Shown here: piece by piece, positions 1 through 8,493 of the stretch | How the letters are laid out: each line of letters begins with the position of its first letter | Position numbering within the stretch: position 1 is the stretch's first letter | Assembly: GCA_013388735.1 (NCBI GenBank) | Contig: JACAES010000082.1 | Span: 1 to 42,354 of the forward strand | Source of the DNA: Chloroflexota bacterium | GTDB lineage: Bacteria; Chloroflexota; Anaerolineae; Aggregatilineales; Phototrophicaceae | Reading direction: 5' to 3' | Length of the DNA: 42,354 bases | Program-made: the position numbers and the translations under genes | The notes under the pieces: model-generated | The model's input: the letters and a program-made list of their open reading frames with translations, nothing else | Told to the model about the DNA's origin: nothing | Databases searched by the model: none

Positions 1-36
1 GAAAAAGTGAACCGCGCGGATATGTTTCCCGCGCGG
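1..36 (-). terminator. Probable Rho-independent terminator of glnA
   Basis: An 8-bp GC-only stem (CCGCGCGG at 12-19 and 29-36) encloses a 9-nt AT-rich loop. On the minus strand it is followed by a T-rich stretch (positions 1-11 read TTCACTTTTTC on that strand). It lies about 60 nt past the glnA stop codon. The T tract is interrupted, so the call is moderate. Confidence 0.55.
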
Positions 37-58
37 CCCAGGCTGAGGAGGAGAAGCG

Positions 59-89
59 GTAGCAGGGGCAGGGTTCAGAAACCCGCCCA
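59..89. repeat. Degenerate copy of GC-rich intergenic palindrome
   Basis: This reads GTAG, CA, GGGGC, then GGGTT/AACCC arms and CGCCC. It matches the perfect palindrome at 3013-3038 with a small insertion and one arm mismatch. It sits between the glnA stop and its terminator hairpin. Confidence 0.45.
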
Positions 90-97
90 TATCATGC

Positions 98-1549
98 TTA
101 AGCGTCGTAGTACAGCACGAACTCATACGGGTGCGGACGCAGCGCCACCGCATCCACGTCGTGCGCCATCTTGTATTCGATGTAGCTTTCGATGTAGTCC
201 CGCGAGAACACGTCGCCCTTGAGCAAAAAGGCGTGGTCATTCGCCAGGGCTTCCAGCGAAGCGCCCAGGCTGCCCGGAACGGTCGGGGTCGGTTTGCCGT
301 TGTGCGACTCGTACAGATCGTAATCCGACGGCGCGCCGGGATCAATCTTGTTCTGGATACCGTCCAGGCCGGCCATCATCAGCGCGCTGAAGGCCAGGTA
401 CGGGTTGGCGGTCGGGTCGGGGAAACGCGCCTCGATGCGTTTGGCCTTCGGGCTGTTGCTGTACATCGGGATGCGAATGGCCGCCGAACGGTTGCGGGCG
501 CTGTACACCAGGTTAACCGGCGCTTCGTAACCCGGCACGAGGCGGCGGTAGCTGTTGGTGGTTGGCGCGGCGAAGGCCAGGATGGCCGGCGCGTGTTTGA
601 GGATGCCGCCGATGTAATACAGCGCCGTCTGGCTGAGGCTGGCGTAACCATCTTTGTCGAAGAACAGCGGCTCGCCCGCCTTCCACAACGACTGGTGGCA
701 GTGCATCCCGGAGCCGTTGTCGGCAAAAATCGGCTTCGGCATAAAGGTCACAGTATACCCCGCTTTGTAGGCCACGTTGCGGATGATGTACTTGTAGATT
801 TGCAGATTGTCGGCCATGCGCAGCAGGGGGGCGAAACGCATATCAATTTCGGCCTGCCCGGCGCCGCCCACTTCGTGGTGATGCACTTCCACGTCCACGC
901 CCACGCTCATCAGGGTGGCGACCATTTCGGCGCGCAGGTCTTGCAGCTTGTCGGTGGGCGGAACGGGGAAGTAACCTTCCTTGATGCGCGGGCGGTAGCC
1001 CTGGCCCATCTCGCCTGTACCCCAGAAGCCCGACGATGACTCGACCTTATAAAACGTGCCGTTGCTGACGGATTCGTAGGCCACGCCGGTGAAGATGAAA
1101 AATTCCGCTTCCGGCCCAAAGTAACAGACGTCGGCGATGCCGGTGCTGTGCAGATAGGCTTCGGCCCGCCGCGCCACGCCGCGCGGGTCGCGGGCGTAGG
1201 GTTTGCCGTCCACGTCCATCACGTCGCAGAACAGGGTCAGCGTCGGTTTGGCCGGGACGGGATCAATGAACGCCGTCGTCGGGTCAGGCAGCAGATTCAG
1301 GTCGGAGACGTTGATCGTCTGGAAGCCCTGAATGCTCGACCCATCGAAACCGATGCCATCGGTAAAAATGTCCACGTCGAAGTTCTTCAGCGGCACGCTG
1401 AAGTGCTGGACGACGCCGCGCACGTCGGTGAACTTTACGTCCACCTCGACCACGCCGCTCTGCCGCGCCCAATCCAGCAGCGCGGCGGGCGATGCCTTCA
1501 CCTCATCAGGGGGGATCAGCCCGGTTTTTTCCTGTTCGATTGAAACCAT
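98..1549 (-). CDS. glnA: Glutamine synthetase type I
   Basis: Catalyses ATP-dependent amidation of glutamate to glutamine, the main ammonium-assimilation step in the cytosol. The 483-residue product has the usual GSI length. Family signatures are visible in order: FDGSSIQGF near the N-terminus, the EVHHHEVGGAGQAEIDMRF metal/ammonium region, the GSGMHCHQSLW ATP-binding region, NSYRRLVPGYEAP with the glutamate-binding Arg, and RIEARFPDPTANPYLA. The Tyr region near the C-terminus reads DLYESHNG rather than the usual NLYDLPPEE of adenylylated GSI-beta enzymes, so adenylylation control is uncertain. A GTG start 27 nt upstream is possible, but the ATG at 1549 has a GGAG six bases ahead and is preferred. 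The gene is divergent from kbl, and its leader holds a terminator-like inverted repeat. Confidence 0.96.
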   Translation of the reverse strand: MVSIEQEKTGLIPPDEVKASPAALLDWARQSGVVEVDVKFTDVRGVVQHFSVPLKNFDVDIFTDGIGFDGSSIQGFQTINVSDLNLLPDPTTAFIDPVPAKPTLTLFCDVMDVDGKPYARDPRGVARRAEAYLHSTGIADVCYFGPEAEFFIFTGVAYESVSNGTFYKVESSSGFWGTGEMGQGYRPRIKEGYFPVPPTDKLQDLRAEMVATLMSVGVDVEVHHHEVGGAGQAEIDMRFAPLLRMADNLQIYKYIIRNVAYKAGYTVTFMPKPIFADNGSGMHCHQSLWKAGEPLFFDKDGYASLSQTALYYIGGILKHAPAILAFAAPTTNSYRRLVPGYEAPVNLVYSARNRSAAIRIPMYSNSPKAKRIEARFPDPTANPYLAFSALMMAGLDGIQNKIDPGAPSDYDLYESHNGKPTPTVPGSLGASLEALANDHAFLLKGDVFSRDYIESYIEYKMAHDVDAVALRPHPYEFVLYYDA

Positions 1550-1638
1550 TGTACACTCCGTCTTCGTCAACTTCACTAAAAGTTGGACAATGGCGGCAAT
1601 TGTAAAGGGTCGTAAGAAAACTTCATGGTGAAAAATTT

Positions 1639-1689
1639 GCCAAAAAACCGGGATATTCGATGTCGAGAGTCACCAAAAAGCCCGGTTTT
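1639..1689 (-). promoter_or_regulatory. Attenuator-like inverted repeat in glnA leader
   Basis: AAAACCGGG (1644-1652) and CCCGGTTTT (1681-1689) form a perfect 9-bp inverted repeat with a 28-nt loop, which itself contains TCGATGTCGA. Read on the glnA strand, the stem ends CCCGG followed by six T residues. That is the shape of an intrinsic terminator about 95 nt upstream of the glnA start. I see no GlnR box and no recognised glutamine riboswitch core. The regulatory role is inferred. Confidence 0.35.
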
Positions 1690-1778
1690 GCGCCGAACCA
1701 TTCCCCGCGTTAAGATGGGTTTGGCGACATGATACAGTCGTCACCTGCTTGCGATTGCCGGCAGGGTTGCAGACAGAC

Positions 1779-1815
1779 AGGTTTAAAAAACCTACCTTTA
1801 TTACACGAGGTTTTT
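1779..1815 (+). promoter_or_regulatory. Alternative hairpins over kbl ribosome binding site
   Basis: AGGTTT occurs at 1779-1784 and again at 1808-1813, and both can pair with AAACCT at 1788-1793. The first pairing makes a compact hairpin with a 3-nt loop. The second, extended to AAAAACCT/AGGTTTTT (1786-1793 with 1808-1815), covers the GAGG Shine-Dalgarno (1807-1810) just before the ATG at 1818. The two structures exclude each other, as in translational switches. The stems are AT-rich and short, so this is a candidate only. Confidence 0.35.
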
Positions 1816-1817
1816 GG

Positions 1818-2996
1818 ATGTCTCACAAACTGGACTGGATCGAAACCGAACTGAACGCCCTGCGCGACCAGGGCTTGTACAACACCATCCGCGCCCTCAA
1901 CAGCCCGCAGGGTGCCTGGCTGGAGGTAGACGGGCGGCGCGTGCTGAACCTGTGTTCCAACAATTACCTGGGGCTGGCGAACCACCCCCGCCTGCGCGAA
2001 GCGGCCAAAGCCGCCATAGACCGTATGGGCATTGGCCCGGCGGCGGTGCGCTCGATTGCCGGAACGACTACCCTGCACCTGGAACTGGAAAGCCGGCTGG
2101 CCGCCTTCAAAAAAGTTGAGGCGGCGCTGACCTTCCAGAGTGGTTTTAATGCCAATATCGCCGTCATCCCGGCGCTGGTCGGCAAAGGGGATGTGATCTT
2201 CAGCGACCAGCTTAACCACGCCAGCATCATTGACGGCTGCCGCCTGAGCCGCGCCGAAATCGTGGCCTACGAACACAATAACGTGGACGATCTGCGCCGG
2301 AAGATCGCCCAGACCGGCGAATACGGGCGGCGCATCATCATCAGCGACGGCGTGTTCAGCATGGACGGCGACATCGCGCCGCTGCCGCAGTTGTACGACG
2401 TGGCCGCAGAACACGACATCCTGCTGATGGTGGACGACGCGCATGGCGAAGGCGTGCTGGGACACGGCGGGCGCGGCATTGTGGATCACTTCGATCTGCA
2501 CGGCAAGGTGGATATCGAAGTCGGCACGATGTCGAAAGCCTTCGGCGTGGTGGGCGGCATGGTCGCCGGCAAGCAGATTTTGATTGACTGGCTGAAACAG
2601 CGGGCGCGGCCTTTCCTGTTCAGCAGCGCCATGACGCTGCCGGACGCCGCCGCCTGCCTGGAAGCGGTGGACATGCTGGCCGAATCGACCGAACTGGTTG
2701 ACCGGCTGTGGGCCAACGCCGAAACTTTCAAACAGGGCATGAAACAGCTCGGTTTTGATACCGGCGTCACGCAGACGCCCATCGTGCCGGTGATGCTGGG
2801 CGAAGCGCCGCTGGCGCAGCAGTTCAGCCGACGGCTGTTCGAGGAAGGTGTTTTTGCGATGGCAATCGGCTTCCCGACCGTGCCGAAGGGCAAAGCGCGC
2901 ATCCGGGTGATGAACAGCGCCGCCCATACGCCGGAAGACCTGGAAACGGCGCTGGCCGCCTTCGAGCGCGTGGGCAAAAGCCTGGGCGTGATTTAA
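1818..2996 (+). CDS. kbl: Glycine C-acetyltransferase (2-amino-3-ketobutyrate CoA ligase)
   Basis: PLP-dependent alpha-oxoamine synthase that cleaves 2-amino-3-ketobutyrate with CoA to glycine and acetyl-CoA in threonine breakdown. The 392-residue product has [13 protein letters not shown] near the N-terminus, the [10 protein letters not shown] segment that holds the PLP-ring Asp and His, and the Schiff-base lysine in [12 protein letters not shown] (about Lys240). GRGIVDHF after the DAHG segment favours KBL over ALAS or BioF. The start is taken at ATG 1818 with GAGG upstream; a TTG 69 nt further upstream would add an unrelated-looking tail. No threonine dehydrogenase gene lies in the window, so the enzyme's partner would be encoded elsewhere. 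AONS/BioF activity cannot be excluded by motifs alone. Confidence 0.92.
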   Translation: MSHKLDWIETELNALRDQGLYNTIRALNSPQGAWLEVDGRRVLNLCSNNYLGLANHPRLREAAKAAIDRMGIGPAAVRSIAGTTTLHLELESRLAAFKKVEAALTFQSGFNANIAVIPALVGKGDVIFSDQLNHASIIDGCRLSRAEIVAYEHNNVDDLRRKIAQTGEYGRRIIISDGVFSMDGDIAPLPQLYDVAAEHDILLMVDDAHGEGVLGHGGRGIVDHFDLHGKVDIEVGTMSKAFGVVGGMVAGKQILIDWLKQRARPFLFSSAMTLPDAAACLEAVDMLAESTELVDRLWANAETFKQGMKQLGFDTGVTQTPIVPVMLGEAPLAQQFSRRLFEEGVFAMAIGFPTVPKGKARIRVMNSAAHTPEDLETALAAFERVGKSLGVI

Positions 2997-3012
2997 CCCA
3001 GAGACGAAAAAT

Positions 3013-3038
3013 GGGCGGGTTTCTAAACCCGCCCCTAC
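3013..3038. repeat. GC-rich intergenic palindrome (perfect arms)
   Basis: Arms GGGCGGGTTT (3013-3022) and AAACCCGCCC (3025-3034) are separated by two bases and followed by CTAC. There is no T tract, so it reads as a dispersed palindromic repeat rather than a classical terminator, although it lies 16 nt past the kbl stop and could block read-through. Related elements occur at 59-89, 5013-5040, 20103-20124 and 20148-20172. Confidence 0.6.
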
Positions 3039-3198
3039 GCGCCCATATCGGCTTTGAATCAGGGCGCTGTTTTGAACCATTTCTGCCATTTCGATAGTAG
3101 TTGTACAGCGGCGGCGACAACAAGCCCGTTGAAAGCCGCTTCGTTATCCGCTACTATTTCCCTGTTTAACCGCTAAAGAGAGAAAGTTGAATACCATC

Positions 3199-5016
3199 AT
3201 GGTTGAAGCAGCAGTTGAGCGTGCGACCGGCGCGGAAAATGTAGTCTGGGATTTATCGGTGTTTTACAGCGGCGCGGACGACCCCGCCATGCAGCGCGAC
3301 ATGGAGCAGCTGGATACCCAGGTGGACGAGTTCGCCGCCGCCTATCGCGGGCGCGTTGCCCAACTGGAGGCCGAGGAAATGGTGGACGCACTGAAAATGC
3401 TGGAAACCATCTACGACCACAGCGGGCGCATCGGCGCGTTTGCGTCCCTGCTCTACAGCACCGATACTGCCAACGCGCAATACGGCGCGCTGCTCCAGAA
3501 AGTCACCGAATATGGGGCGATGGTTAACCAGAAGCTGCTGTTTTTTGAGCTGGAATGGAACAAGGCCGACGACGAAACCGCCCAAAAGCTGCTTAACGAC
3601 CCGACGCTAGCCGACTACCGGCATTACCTGGAAGCCGAGCGCCGCTACAAACCCTACCAACTGAGCGAGATCGAAGAACAACTGCTGGTGGAAAAATCCG
3701 TCACCGGGCGTTCGGCCTGGGTGCGTTTTTTCACGCAGATCACCAGTGCCATCCGGGCGGATTATGACGGCCAGAAAATCACGATGACGCAGGCGCTTAC
3801 CAAACTGCACGAGGCTGACCGCGAGACTCGGCGCAAGAGCAGTGCCGCCATCACTGCCGCCCTGCGCGACAAGGCGATGGAACTGACCTACATCTTTAAT
3901 GTGCTGGCCGCCGACAAGGCCGCCGACGACAAACGACGTGGGTATCCCGGCTGGATTTCCTCGCGCAACCTCGCCAACAAAGCCCCGGACGCGGTGGTCG
4001 AGGCGCTTATCCAGGCCGTCACGTCGAATTACGAGATTGTGGCGCGGCACTACCGCCTCAAACGTATCCTGCTGGGCCTGGACGAACTGACCGAATACGA
4101 CCGCTACGCGCCGCTGCCCATCCCCGAAGGCGATACCTTCTACACCTGGGACGAAGCCCGCGAGATTGTCCTTAAGGCCTTTGGCGCTTTCAGTCCGCGT
4201 TTTGCCGAAATCGCGGCGCGTTTCTTCGACGAAAGCTGGATTCATGCGCCGGTGCTGCCGAACAAACGCGGCGGCGCGTTCTGCCATCCCGGCGTGCCGT
4301 CGGCGCATCCTTATGTGTTCCTCAATTACGAGGGCAAACCCCGCGACGTGATGACCCTGGCGCACGAACTGGGGCATGGCATTCACGGTTATCTGGCCGC
4401 CGAAGCGCAGGGCATCTTCGGCATGTATACGCCGCTGACCACCGCCGAGATGGCCTCCACCTTTGGCGAGATGCTGGTGTTTAACGACCTGATGGCGAAA
4501 GAACCTGACGCCGAAGCCCGGCTGGCGATGCTGGCGCAGAAGATCGAGGACAGCTTCGCTACCATCTTCCGGCAGGTTTCGATGAACCGTTTCGAGGACG
4601 GCTTCCACACCGCCCGCCGCAGCGAAGGCGAACTGACGACCGAGCGTTTCAGCGACATCTGGCTGACCACTCAGCGCGCCATGTTCGGGGACAGCGTGAA
4701 CCTGAGCGACGACTACGGCATCTGGTGGAGCTACGTGCCGCATTTCCTCAGCACGCCGGGGTATGTGTACGCTTATGCCTTTGGCGAACTGCTGGTGCTG
4801 GCGCTGTTCAACCTGTACCGCGAGCGCGGCGCGTCGTTCGTGCCGCTGTTCGTGGACGTGCTGGCCGCCGGCGACTCAAACTGGCCGGAGCAGATTCTCG
4901 CCAAAGTCGGCGTAGACCTGACCGACCTGAACTTCTGGAACGAAGGGCTGAACACGCTGCGCGCGCTGGTTGAGCAGGAGGAGCAGTTGGCGCGGCAGGT
5001 CTACCCGGAGAAGTAG
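3199..5016 (+). CDS. pepF: Oligoendopeptidase F, M3 family
   Basis: Cytosolic zinc metallopeptidase that degrades oligopeptides. The product is about 605 residues, typical for the M3B PepF group. The zinc motif HELGH lies at about residues 389-393 (LAHELGHGIHGYL), and the downstream glutamate ligand is in TTAEMASTFGEM. The C-terminal YVPHFLSTPGYVYAYAFGEL segment, with conserved His and Tyr residues, is typical of the family. No signal peptide is visible. The start is uncertain: TTG at 3187 has a purine-rich GAGAG 4 nt upstream, while ATG at 3199 is the better codon but has no well-spaced ribosome binding site. The stop codon TAG lies inside the palindromic repeat at 5013-5040. Confidence 0.93.
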   Translation: MVEAAVERATGAENVVWDLSVFYSGADDPAMQRDMEQLDTQVDEFAAAYRGRVAQLEAEEMVDALKMLETIYDHSGRIGAFASLLYSTDTANAQYGALLQKVTEYGAMVNQKLLFFELEWNKADDETAQKLLNDPTLADYRHYLEAERRYKPYQLSEIEEQLLVEKSVTGRSAWVRFFTQITSAIRADYDGQKITMTQALTKLHEADRETRRKSSAAITAALRDKAMELTYIFNVLAADKAADDKRRGYPGWISSRNLANKAPDAVVEALIQAVTSNYEIVARHYRLKRILLGLDELTEYDRYAPLPIPEGDTFYTWDEAREIVLKAFGAFSPRFAEIAARFFDESWIHAPVLPNKRGGAFCHPGVPSAHPYVFLNYEGKPRDVMTLAHELGHGIHGYLAAEAQGIFGMYTPLTTAEMASTFGEMLVFNDLMAKEPDAEARLAMLAQKIEDSFATIFRQVSMNRFEDGFHTARRSEGELTTERFSDIWLTTQRAMFGDSVNLSDDYGIWWSYVPHFLSTPGYVYAYAFGELLVLALFNLYRERGASFVPLFVDVLAAGDSNWPEQILAKVGVDLTDLNFWNEGLNTLRALVEQEEQLARQVYPEK

Positions 5017-5040
5017 GGGAGCGCCTGCGTGCGCTCCCCC
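5013..5040. repeat. GC-rich palindrome overlapping the pepF stop
   Basis: GTAG is followed by perfect 9-bp arms GGGGAGCGC (5016-5024) and GCGCTCCCC (5031-5039) with loop CTGCGT. The GTAG border and the xxGCGT loop match the other palindromes, especially 20148-20172. The TAG at 5014-5016 in the border is the stop codon of pepF. Confidence 0.6.
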
Positions 5041-5070
5041 GGCTGGATGACAGGAAAACGACAGGACGTT

Positions 5071-5844
5071 ATGCGCGAAATCAATCGTCGCGCGGCGCTC
5101 ATCACCGGCGCGAGCCGCCGCATCGGCATCGGCGCGGCGGTTTGCCGGGCATTGGCGGCGCGGGGTATGAACGTATTTTTCACCACCTGGCGCGCCTATG
5201 ACCAGACCATGCCCTGGGGCGAGGACGCCGCTTCCCCGGCGCTGCTGGCCGAAGAACTGCGCGCATTGGGCGCGCGCTGCGCTTACCTGGAAGCCGACCT
5301 CAGCCAGCCGGAGACACCTGCGAAAATCATGGACGCCGCCGAAGCCGCCCCGGGCGGGATTTCTGTGCTGGTGAACAACGCCACCTATTCGGTCAACGGC
5401 GGCTGGCAGGAACTGGACGCGGCCGCGCTGGACGCGCATTACGCCGTCAACATGCGCGGCGCGTTTATGCTGAGCGTGGAGTTCGCCCGGCGCTTCCGGG
5501 GCGGGGACGGTGGGCGCATCATCAACCTGACTTCCGGCCAGGGATTGGGGCCGATGCCGGACGAACTGGCCTATGCCGCCACCAAAGGCGCGGTCGAAGC
5601 CTTCACCGTGTCGCTGGCGGCAGGGCTGGCGCGCAAATGCATCACGGTGAATGCGGTAGACCCCGGCCCGACCGATACCGGCTGGATGAGCGATGACCTG
5701 AAAGCCTGGGTGCTGGAACATTCACCGCAGGGGCGGCTCGGCCAGCCGGAGGACGCCGCGCGGCTGATCGCGTTTCTGGCAGGCGAGGACGCCGGCTGGA
5801 TCACCGGCCAGGTGATTCACGCCAATGGGGGATTTCGCCCCTAA
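5071..5844 (+). CDS. SDR family NAD(P)-dependent oxidoreductase
   Basis: Classical short-chain dehydrogenase/reductase of 257 residues with a Rossmann fold. The cofactor loop TGASRRIGIG lies at residues 12-21. It is followed by the NNAT structural motif, a catalytic Ser region (NLTSGQG), the YAATK pair (YxxxK) and the PGPTDTGW segment after the active site. The substrate cannot be told from sequence; FabG-like sequences are the closest type I can name. The start at 5071 has AGGA four bases ahead; an in-frame upstream start would lie inside or beside the palindromic repeat. The gene follows pepF by 54 nt and could be co-transcribed with it. Confidence 0.85.
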   Translation: MREINRRAALITGASRRIGIGAAVCRALAARGMNVFFTTWRAYDQTMPWGEDAASPALLAEELRALGARCAYLEADLSQPETPAKIMDAAEAAPGGISVLVNNATYSVNGGWQELDAAALDAHYAVNMRGAFMLSVEFARRFRGGDGGRIINLTSGQGLGPMPDELAYAATKGAVEAFTVSLAAGLARKCITVNAVDPGPTDTGWMSDDLKAWVLEHSPQGRLGQPEDAARLIAFLAGEDAGWITGQVIHANGGFRP

Positions 5845-5970
5845 TCAGATCAGAGCTTGTTAAAGTTATGTTAAAATCAGCCGCCCCCTGGCCGGATATG
5901 ATGGTTATCACCTGCTTTTGTAAACAATCGTTATGTTGTTCGTTTCCCCGGCCTGATATGCTGTAAACAG

Positions 5971-5986
5971 CCGCCCCGCCGGGCGG
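5971..5986 (+). promoter_or_regulatory. Stem-loop in the leader of the methyltransferase operon
   Basis: CCGCCC and GGGCGG form a 6-bp GC-only stem with a 4-nt loop, 43 nt before the ATG at 6030. The 185-base gap upstream also carries two copies of CAGCCGCCCC. I cannot recognise a cobalamin riboswitch here: no clear B12-box consensus is present. A clear -35/-10 pair is not visible either. Confidence 0.25.
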
Positions 5987-6029
5987 TATTCGTTGTTGAA
6001 AGCCGAGTTTTTCCGGGTTAAAAATCATC

Positions 6030-7409
6030 ATGTCTGTTCACAATCACCTTCAACTGACCGGCAGAGAACTGGTGCTGCGAACGCTGCGCCACGAGTCCGT
6101 ACCGCTGGTTCCCTGGGTGCCGTTCGCCGGCGTTCATGCCGGACGGCTGAAGGGATACAGCGCACAGGAAGTGCTGACCGACGAAAACAAGCTGGTCGAA
6201 TCGTTGGTAGAAGCCAACCGCCTCTACAGCCCAGACGGCCAGCCGGTGCTGTTCGACCTGCAAATCGAGGCTGAAATCCTGGGCTGCGATCTGCTGTGGG
6301 CGGAAAAAGCCCCGCCGTCGGTGGCCTCGCACCCCCTGGCGGACGATCCGACCATCCCGACCCGGCTGCCGGAAAAAAGCGACGGTCGGCTGCCGCTGGT
6401 GCTGAACGCCATGCGCCGCGTGAAAGCGGCGGTGGGCGACCATACCGCGCTGTACGGGCTGGTGTGCGGGCCGTTCACGTTGGCGTCGCACCTGCGCGGC
6501 ACGGAAATTTTTATGGACATGATGCTTAACCCTAACCTGGTGCATGAACTGACGGCCTATACGCTCAGGGTCAGTCGTCGTGTGGCCGAGTTTTATATCG
6601 AAGCCGGGATGGACGTGATCGCCATTGTAGACCCGATGGTGTCGCAGATCGGGCCGGGGCATTTCGTCGAATTTTTCTCGGCGGCCTTCACCGGGCTTTA
6701 CGACTTCCTGCGCGATATGAACGTGCCGTCCTCGTTTTTCGTCTGCGGCGACGCCACCAAAAACATCGAGCCGATGTGCCAGACCGGGCCGGACTGCATT
6801 TCAATTGACGAAAACATCAACCTGCCCGCCGCCAAAACCATCACCGACCGTTATAATATCACCCTGGGCGGCAATATCCCGCTGACAACGGTGATGCTGC
6901 TCGGCACACAGCAGGATAATATGAAGTTCGCGCTTGATCTGCTGGACAGCGTGGACACACATAACCTGATCGTTTCGCCCGGCTGCGATATGCCCTACGA
7001 CGTGCCGCCGGAAAACACCGTCGGCATTGGGGAGGCGCTGCGGAATACCGCCCAGGTGCGCGCGATGCTGGCGAATTATCACGCCCCGGAGCTGTTTGAT
7101 ATTGAGGTGGAACTGCCGGATTACGCCCACCTGGAAAAACCGCTCATCGAAGTTTTCACGCTCGACTCGGACTCCTGCGCCGCCTGCATGTACATGCTGG
7201 GCGCGGCGGCGCGCGGCGCGGATGAAATGGCCGGGCGGGTTGATCTGGTCGAATATAAGTTCACCGAGCGAGAAAATGTGGCGCGCTGCAAAAAACTGGG
7301 CGTCAAAAACCTGCCTAGCATTTATATCAACGGCGAACTGGTCTTTTCTTCGATCATCCCCAGCGCGCAGGAACTGCGGGCGGCGATTGAAAAATACCTG
7401 AAGCGGTGA
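6030..7409 (+). CDS. UroD-family (MtaA/CmuA-type) methyltransferase with C-terminal thioredoxin-like domain
   Basis: The product has 459 residues. Residues 1 to about 345 form a URO-D TIM barrel of the kind found in corrinoid:coenzyme M methyltransferases (MtaA, MtbA, CmuA), not haem-pathway HemE. The zinc motif of that family is H-x-C...C; here Cys239 (FFVCGDAT) and Cys319 (SPGCDMPYDVP) are present, but the His position is Phe237. Residues from about 365 form a thioredoxin-like domain with the pair Cys383-Ala-Ala-Cys386 and a cis-Pro-like NLPSIYINGE segment. A methyl-transfer role is inferred from the family; the methyl donor and acceptor are unknown and no corrinoid protein lies nearby. The CobW GTPase follows after 12 nt, so the two are surely co-transcribed. 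Confidence 0.8.
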   Translation: MSVHNHLQLTGRELVLRTLRHESVPLVPWVPFAGVHAGRLKGYSAQEVLTDENKLVESLVEANRLYSPDGQPVLFDLQIEAEILGCDLLWAEKAPPSVASHPLADDPTIPTRLPEKSDGRLPLVLNAMRRVKAAVGDHTALYGLVCGPFTLASHLRGTEIFMDMMLNPNLVHELTAYTLRVSRRVAEFYIEAGMDVIAIVDPMVSQIGPGHFVEFFSAAFTGLYDFLRDMNVPSSFFVCGDATKNIEPMCQTGPDCISIDENINLPAAKTITDRYNITLGGNIPLTTVMLLGTQQDNMKFALDLLDSVDTHNLIVSPGCDMPYDVPPENTVGIGEALRNTAQVRAMLANYHAPELFDIEVELPDYAHLEKPLIEVFTLDSDSCAACMYMLGAAARGADEMAGRVDLVEYKFTERENVARCKKLGVKNLPSIYINGELVFSSIIPSAQELRAAIEKYLKR

Positions 7410-7421
7410 GGAACGCGATAC

Positions 7422-8486
7422 ATGCAGCTTCATCTGGTGAGCGGGTTTTTAGGCAGCGGCAAAACGACGGCTATCGCGGCGGCGGCGCGCTGGCTGATGC
7501 AGCGGGGTAAGCGCGTCGGCGTCGTCACCAACGACCAGGGGCGTTACCTGGTGGACACGGCTTTTTTCCGCCTGGGCGACCTGCCGGCGGTGGAAGTGAC
7601 GGGCGGCTGCTTCTGCTGCAATTATGACGATCTGGACGCTCGCCTGACGCAGTTGGTCGAGTCCTACGCGCCGGACGTGGTATTCGCCGAATCGGTCGGT
7701 TCGTGTGCCGATCTGGTGGCGACGGTACTCAAACCGCTGCTGGAGCTGCGCCACGCCCCGGCCAGCCTGTCGGTTTTTGCCGACGCGCGCCTGCTGCGTT
7801 TTCGGCTGCTGGGTTATGCCCTGCCGTTCAGCGACGACATCCTGTACATCTTCGATAAACAGATCGAGGAAGCCGGTCTGCTGGTCATCAACAAGGCCGA
7901 CCTGTTGAATTCGGACGAACGCCGGGAAGTTGAGGCGCTGGCGCGGGAAGTGTATCCGCAAAAAAATGTGCGGCTGCAAAATTCGCTCGACGAGTCCCAG
8001 GTGGCGGCCTGGGTGGGGTCGCTGCGCGCTAACGGGTTCGCGGCTGCCGCGCCCTCGCCGGCAATTGATTATCAACGCTACGGCCAGGGCGAGGCGGAAC
8101 TGGCCTGGCTTGACCAGCGCATCACGCTAGAAGTGAAACCGGGACAGGGGCAGGCCGCCGTTGTCCGTTTGATTGAAACCATCCTGGAACGGCTGGCCGC
8201 GCAGGATGCCAGTGTCGCGCATCTTAAATTCGTCCTGGACGACGGCGCGAAAATCAGCATCACCGCCGGCGGCGAAACCGGCTGGCGCGCGGCTGTCCCC
8301 GACCTGCCCGGCCAGCAGATCGCCCTGCTGGTGAATGCGCGGGTGCAGACCGGCGCGGATCTGCTGCGCGCCGCGGTTGCCGAGGCCGCGCAGCGTGTGG
8401 CCGGGATGCCCGGCGTGTCGGTCGTTTTAAGTCCGGCGGATGCCTTCCATCCCGGTTTCCCCAACCCGACCTACCGGATGGATTGA
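7422..8486 (+). CDS. CobW/COG0523-family G3E P-loop GTPase
   Basis: The 354-residue protein has the Walker A motif GSGKTT at residues 11-16, the metal-binding CxCC motif (GGCFCC, Cys63/65/66) that marks COG0523 proteins, and the guanine-specificity motif NKAD at 157-160. A divergent C-terminal half follows. COG0523 proteins are metallochaperone or insertase GTPases for Zn, Co or other metals. Its position directly behind a Zn/corrinoid-type methyltransferase suggests it loads metal into, or reactivates, that enzyme or its corrinoid partner; this is inference. The start has GAGGAA 7-8 nt ahead. The gene ends 7 nt before the convergent glycosyltransferase stop. Confidence 0.88.
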   Translation: MQLHLVSGFLGSGKTTAIAAAARWLMQRGKRVGVVTNDQGRYLVDTAFFRLGDLPAVEVTGGCFCCNYDDLDARLTQLVESYAPDVVFAESVGSCADLVATVLKPLLELRHAPASLSVFADARLLRFRLLGYALPFSDDILYIFDKQIEEAGLLVINKADLLNSDERREVEALAREVYPQKNVRLQNSLDESQVAAWVGSLRANGFAAAAPSPAIDYQRYGQGEAELAWLDQRITLEVKPGQGQAAVVRLIETILERLAAQDASVAHLKFVLDDGAKISITAGGETGWRAAVPDLPGQQIALLVNARVQTGADLLRAAVAEAAQRVAGMPGVSVVLSPADAFHPGFPNPTYRMD

Positions 8487-8493
8487 CGGGCTG

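Noticed and set aside
1710-3089. Long minus-strand frame opposite kbl
   Set aside because: Composition typical of an antisense shadow; kbl on the plus strand has clear catalytic motifs.
5845-6029. Cobalamin riboswitch before the methyltransferase-CobW pair
   Set aside because: A B12 link would make sense, but I find no B12-box consensus or clear multi-stem core, only a small GC hairpin.
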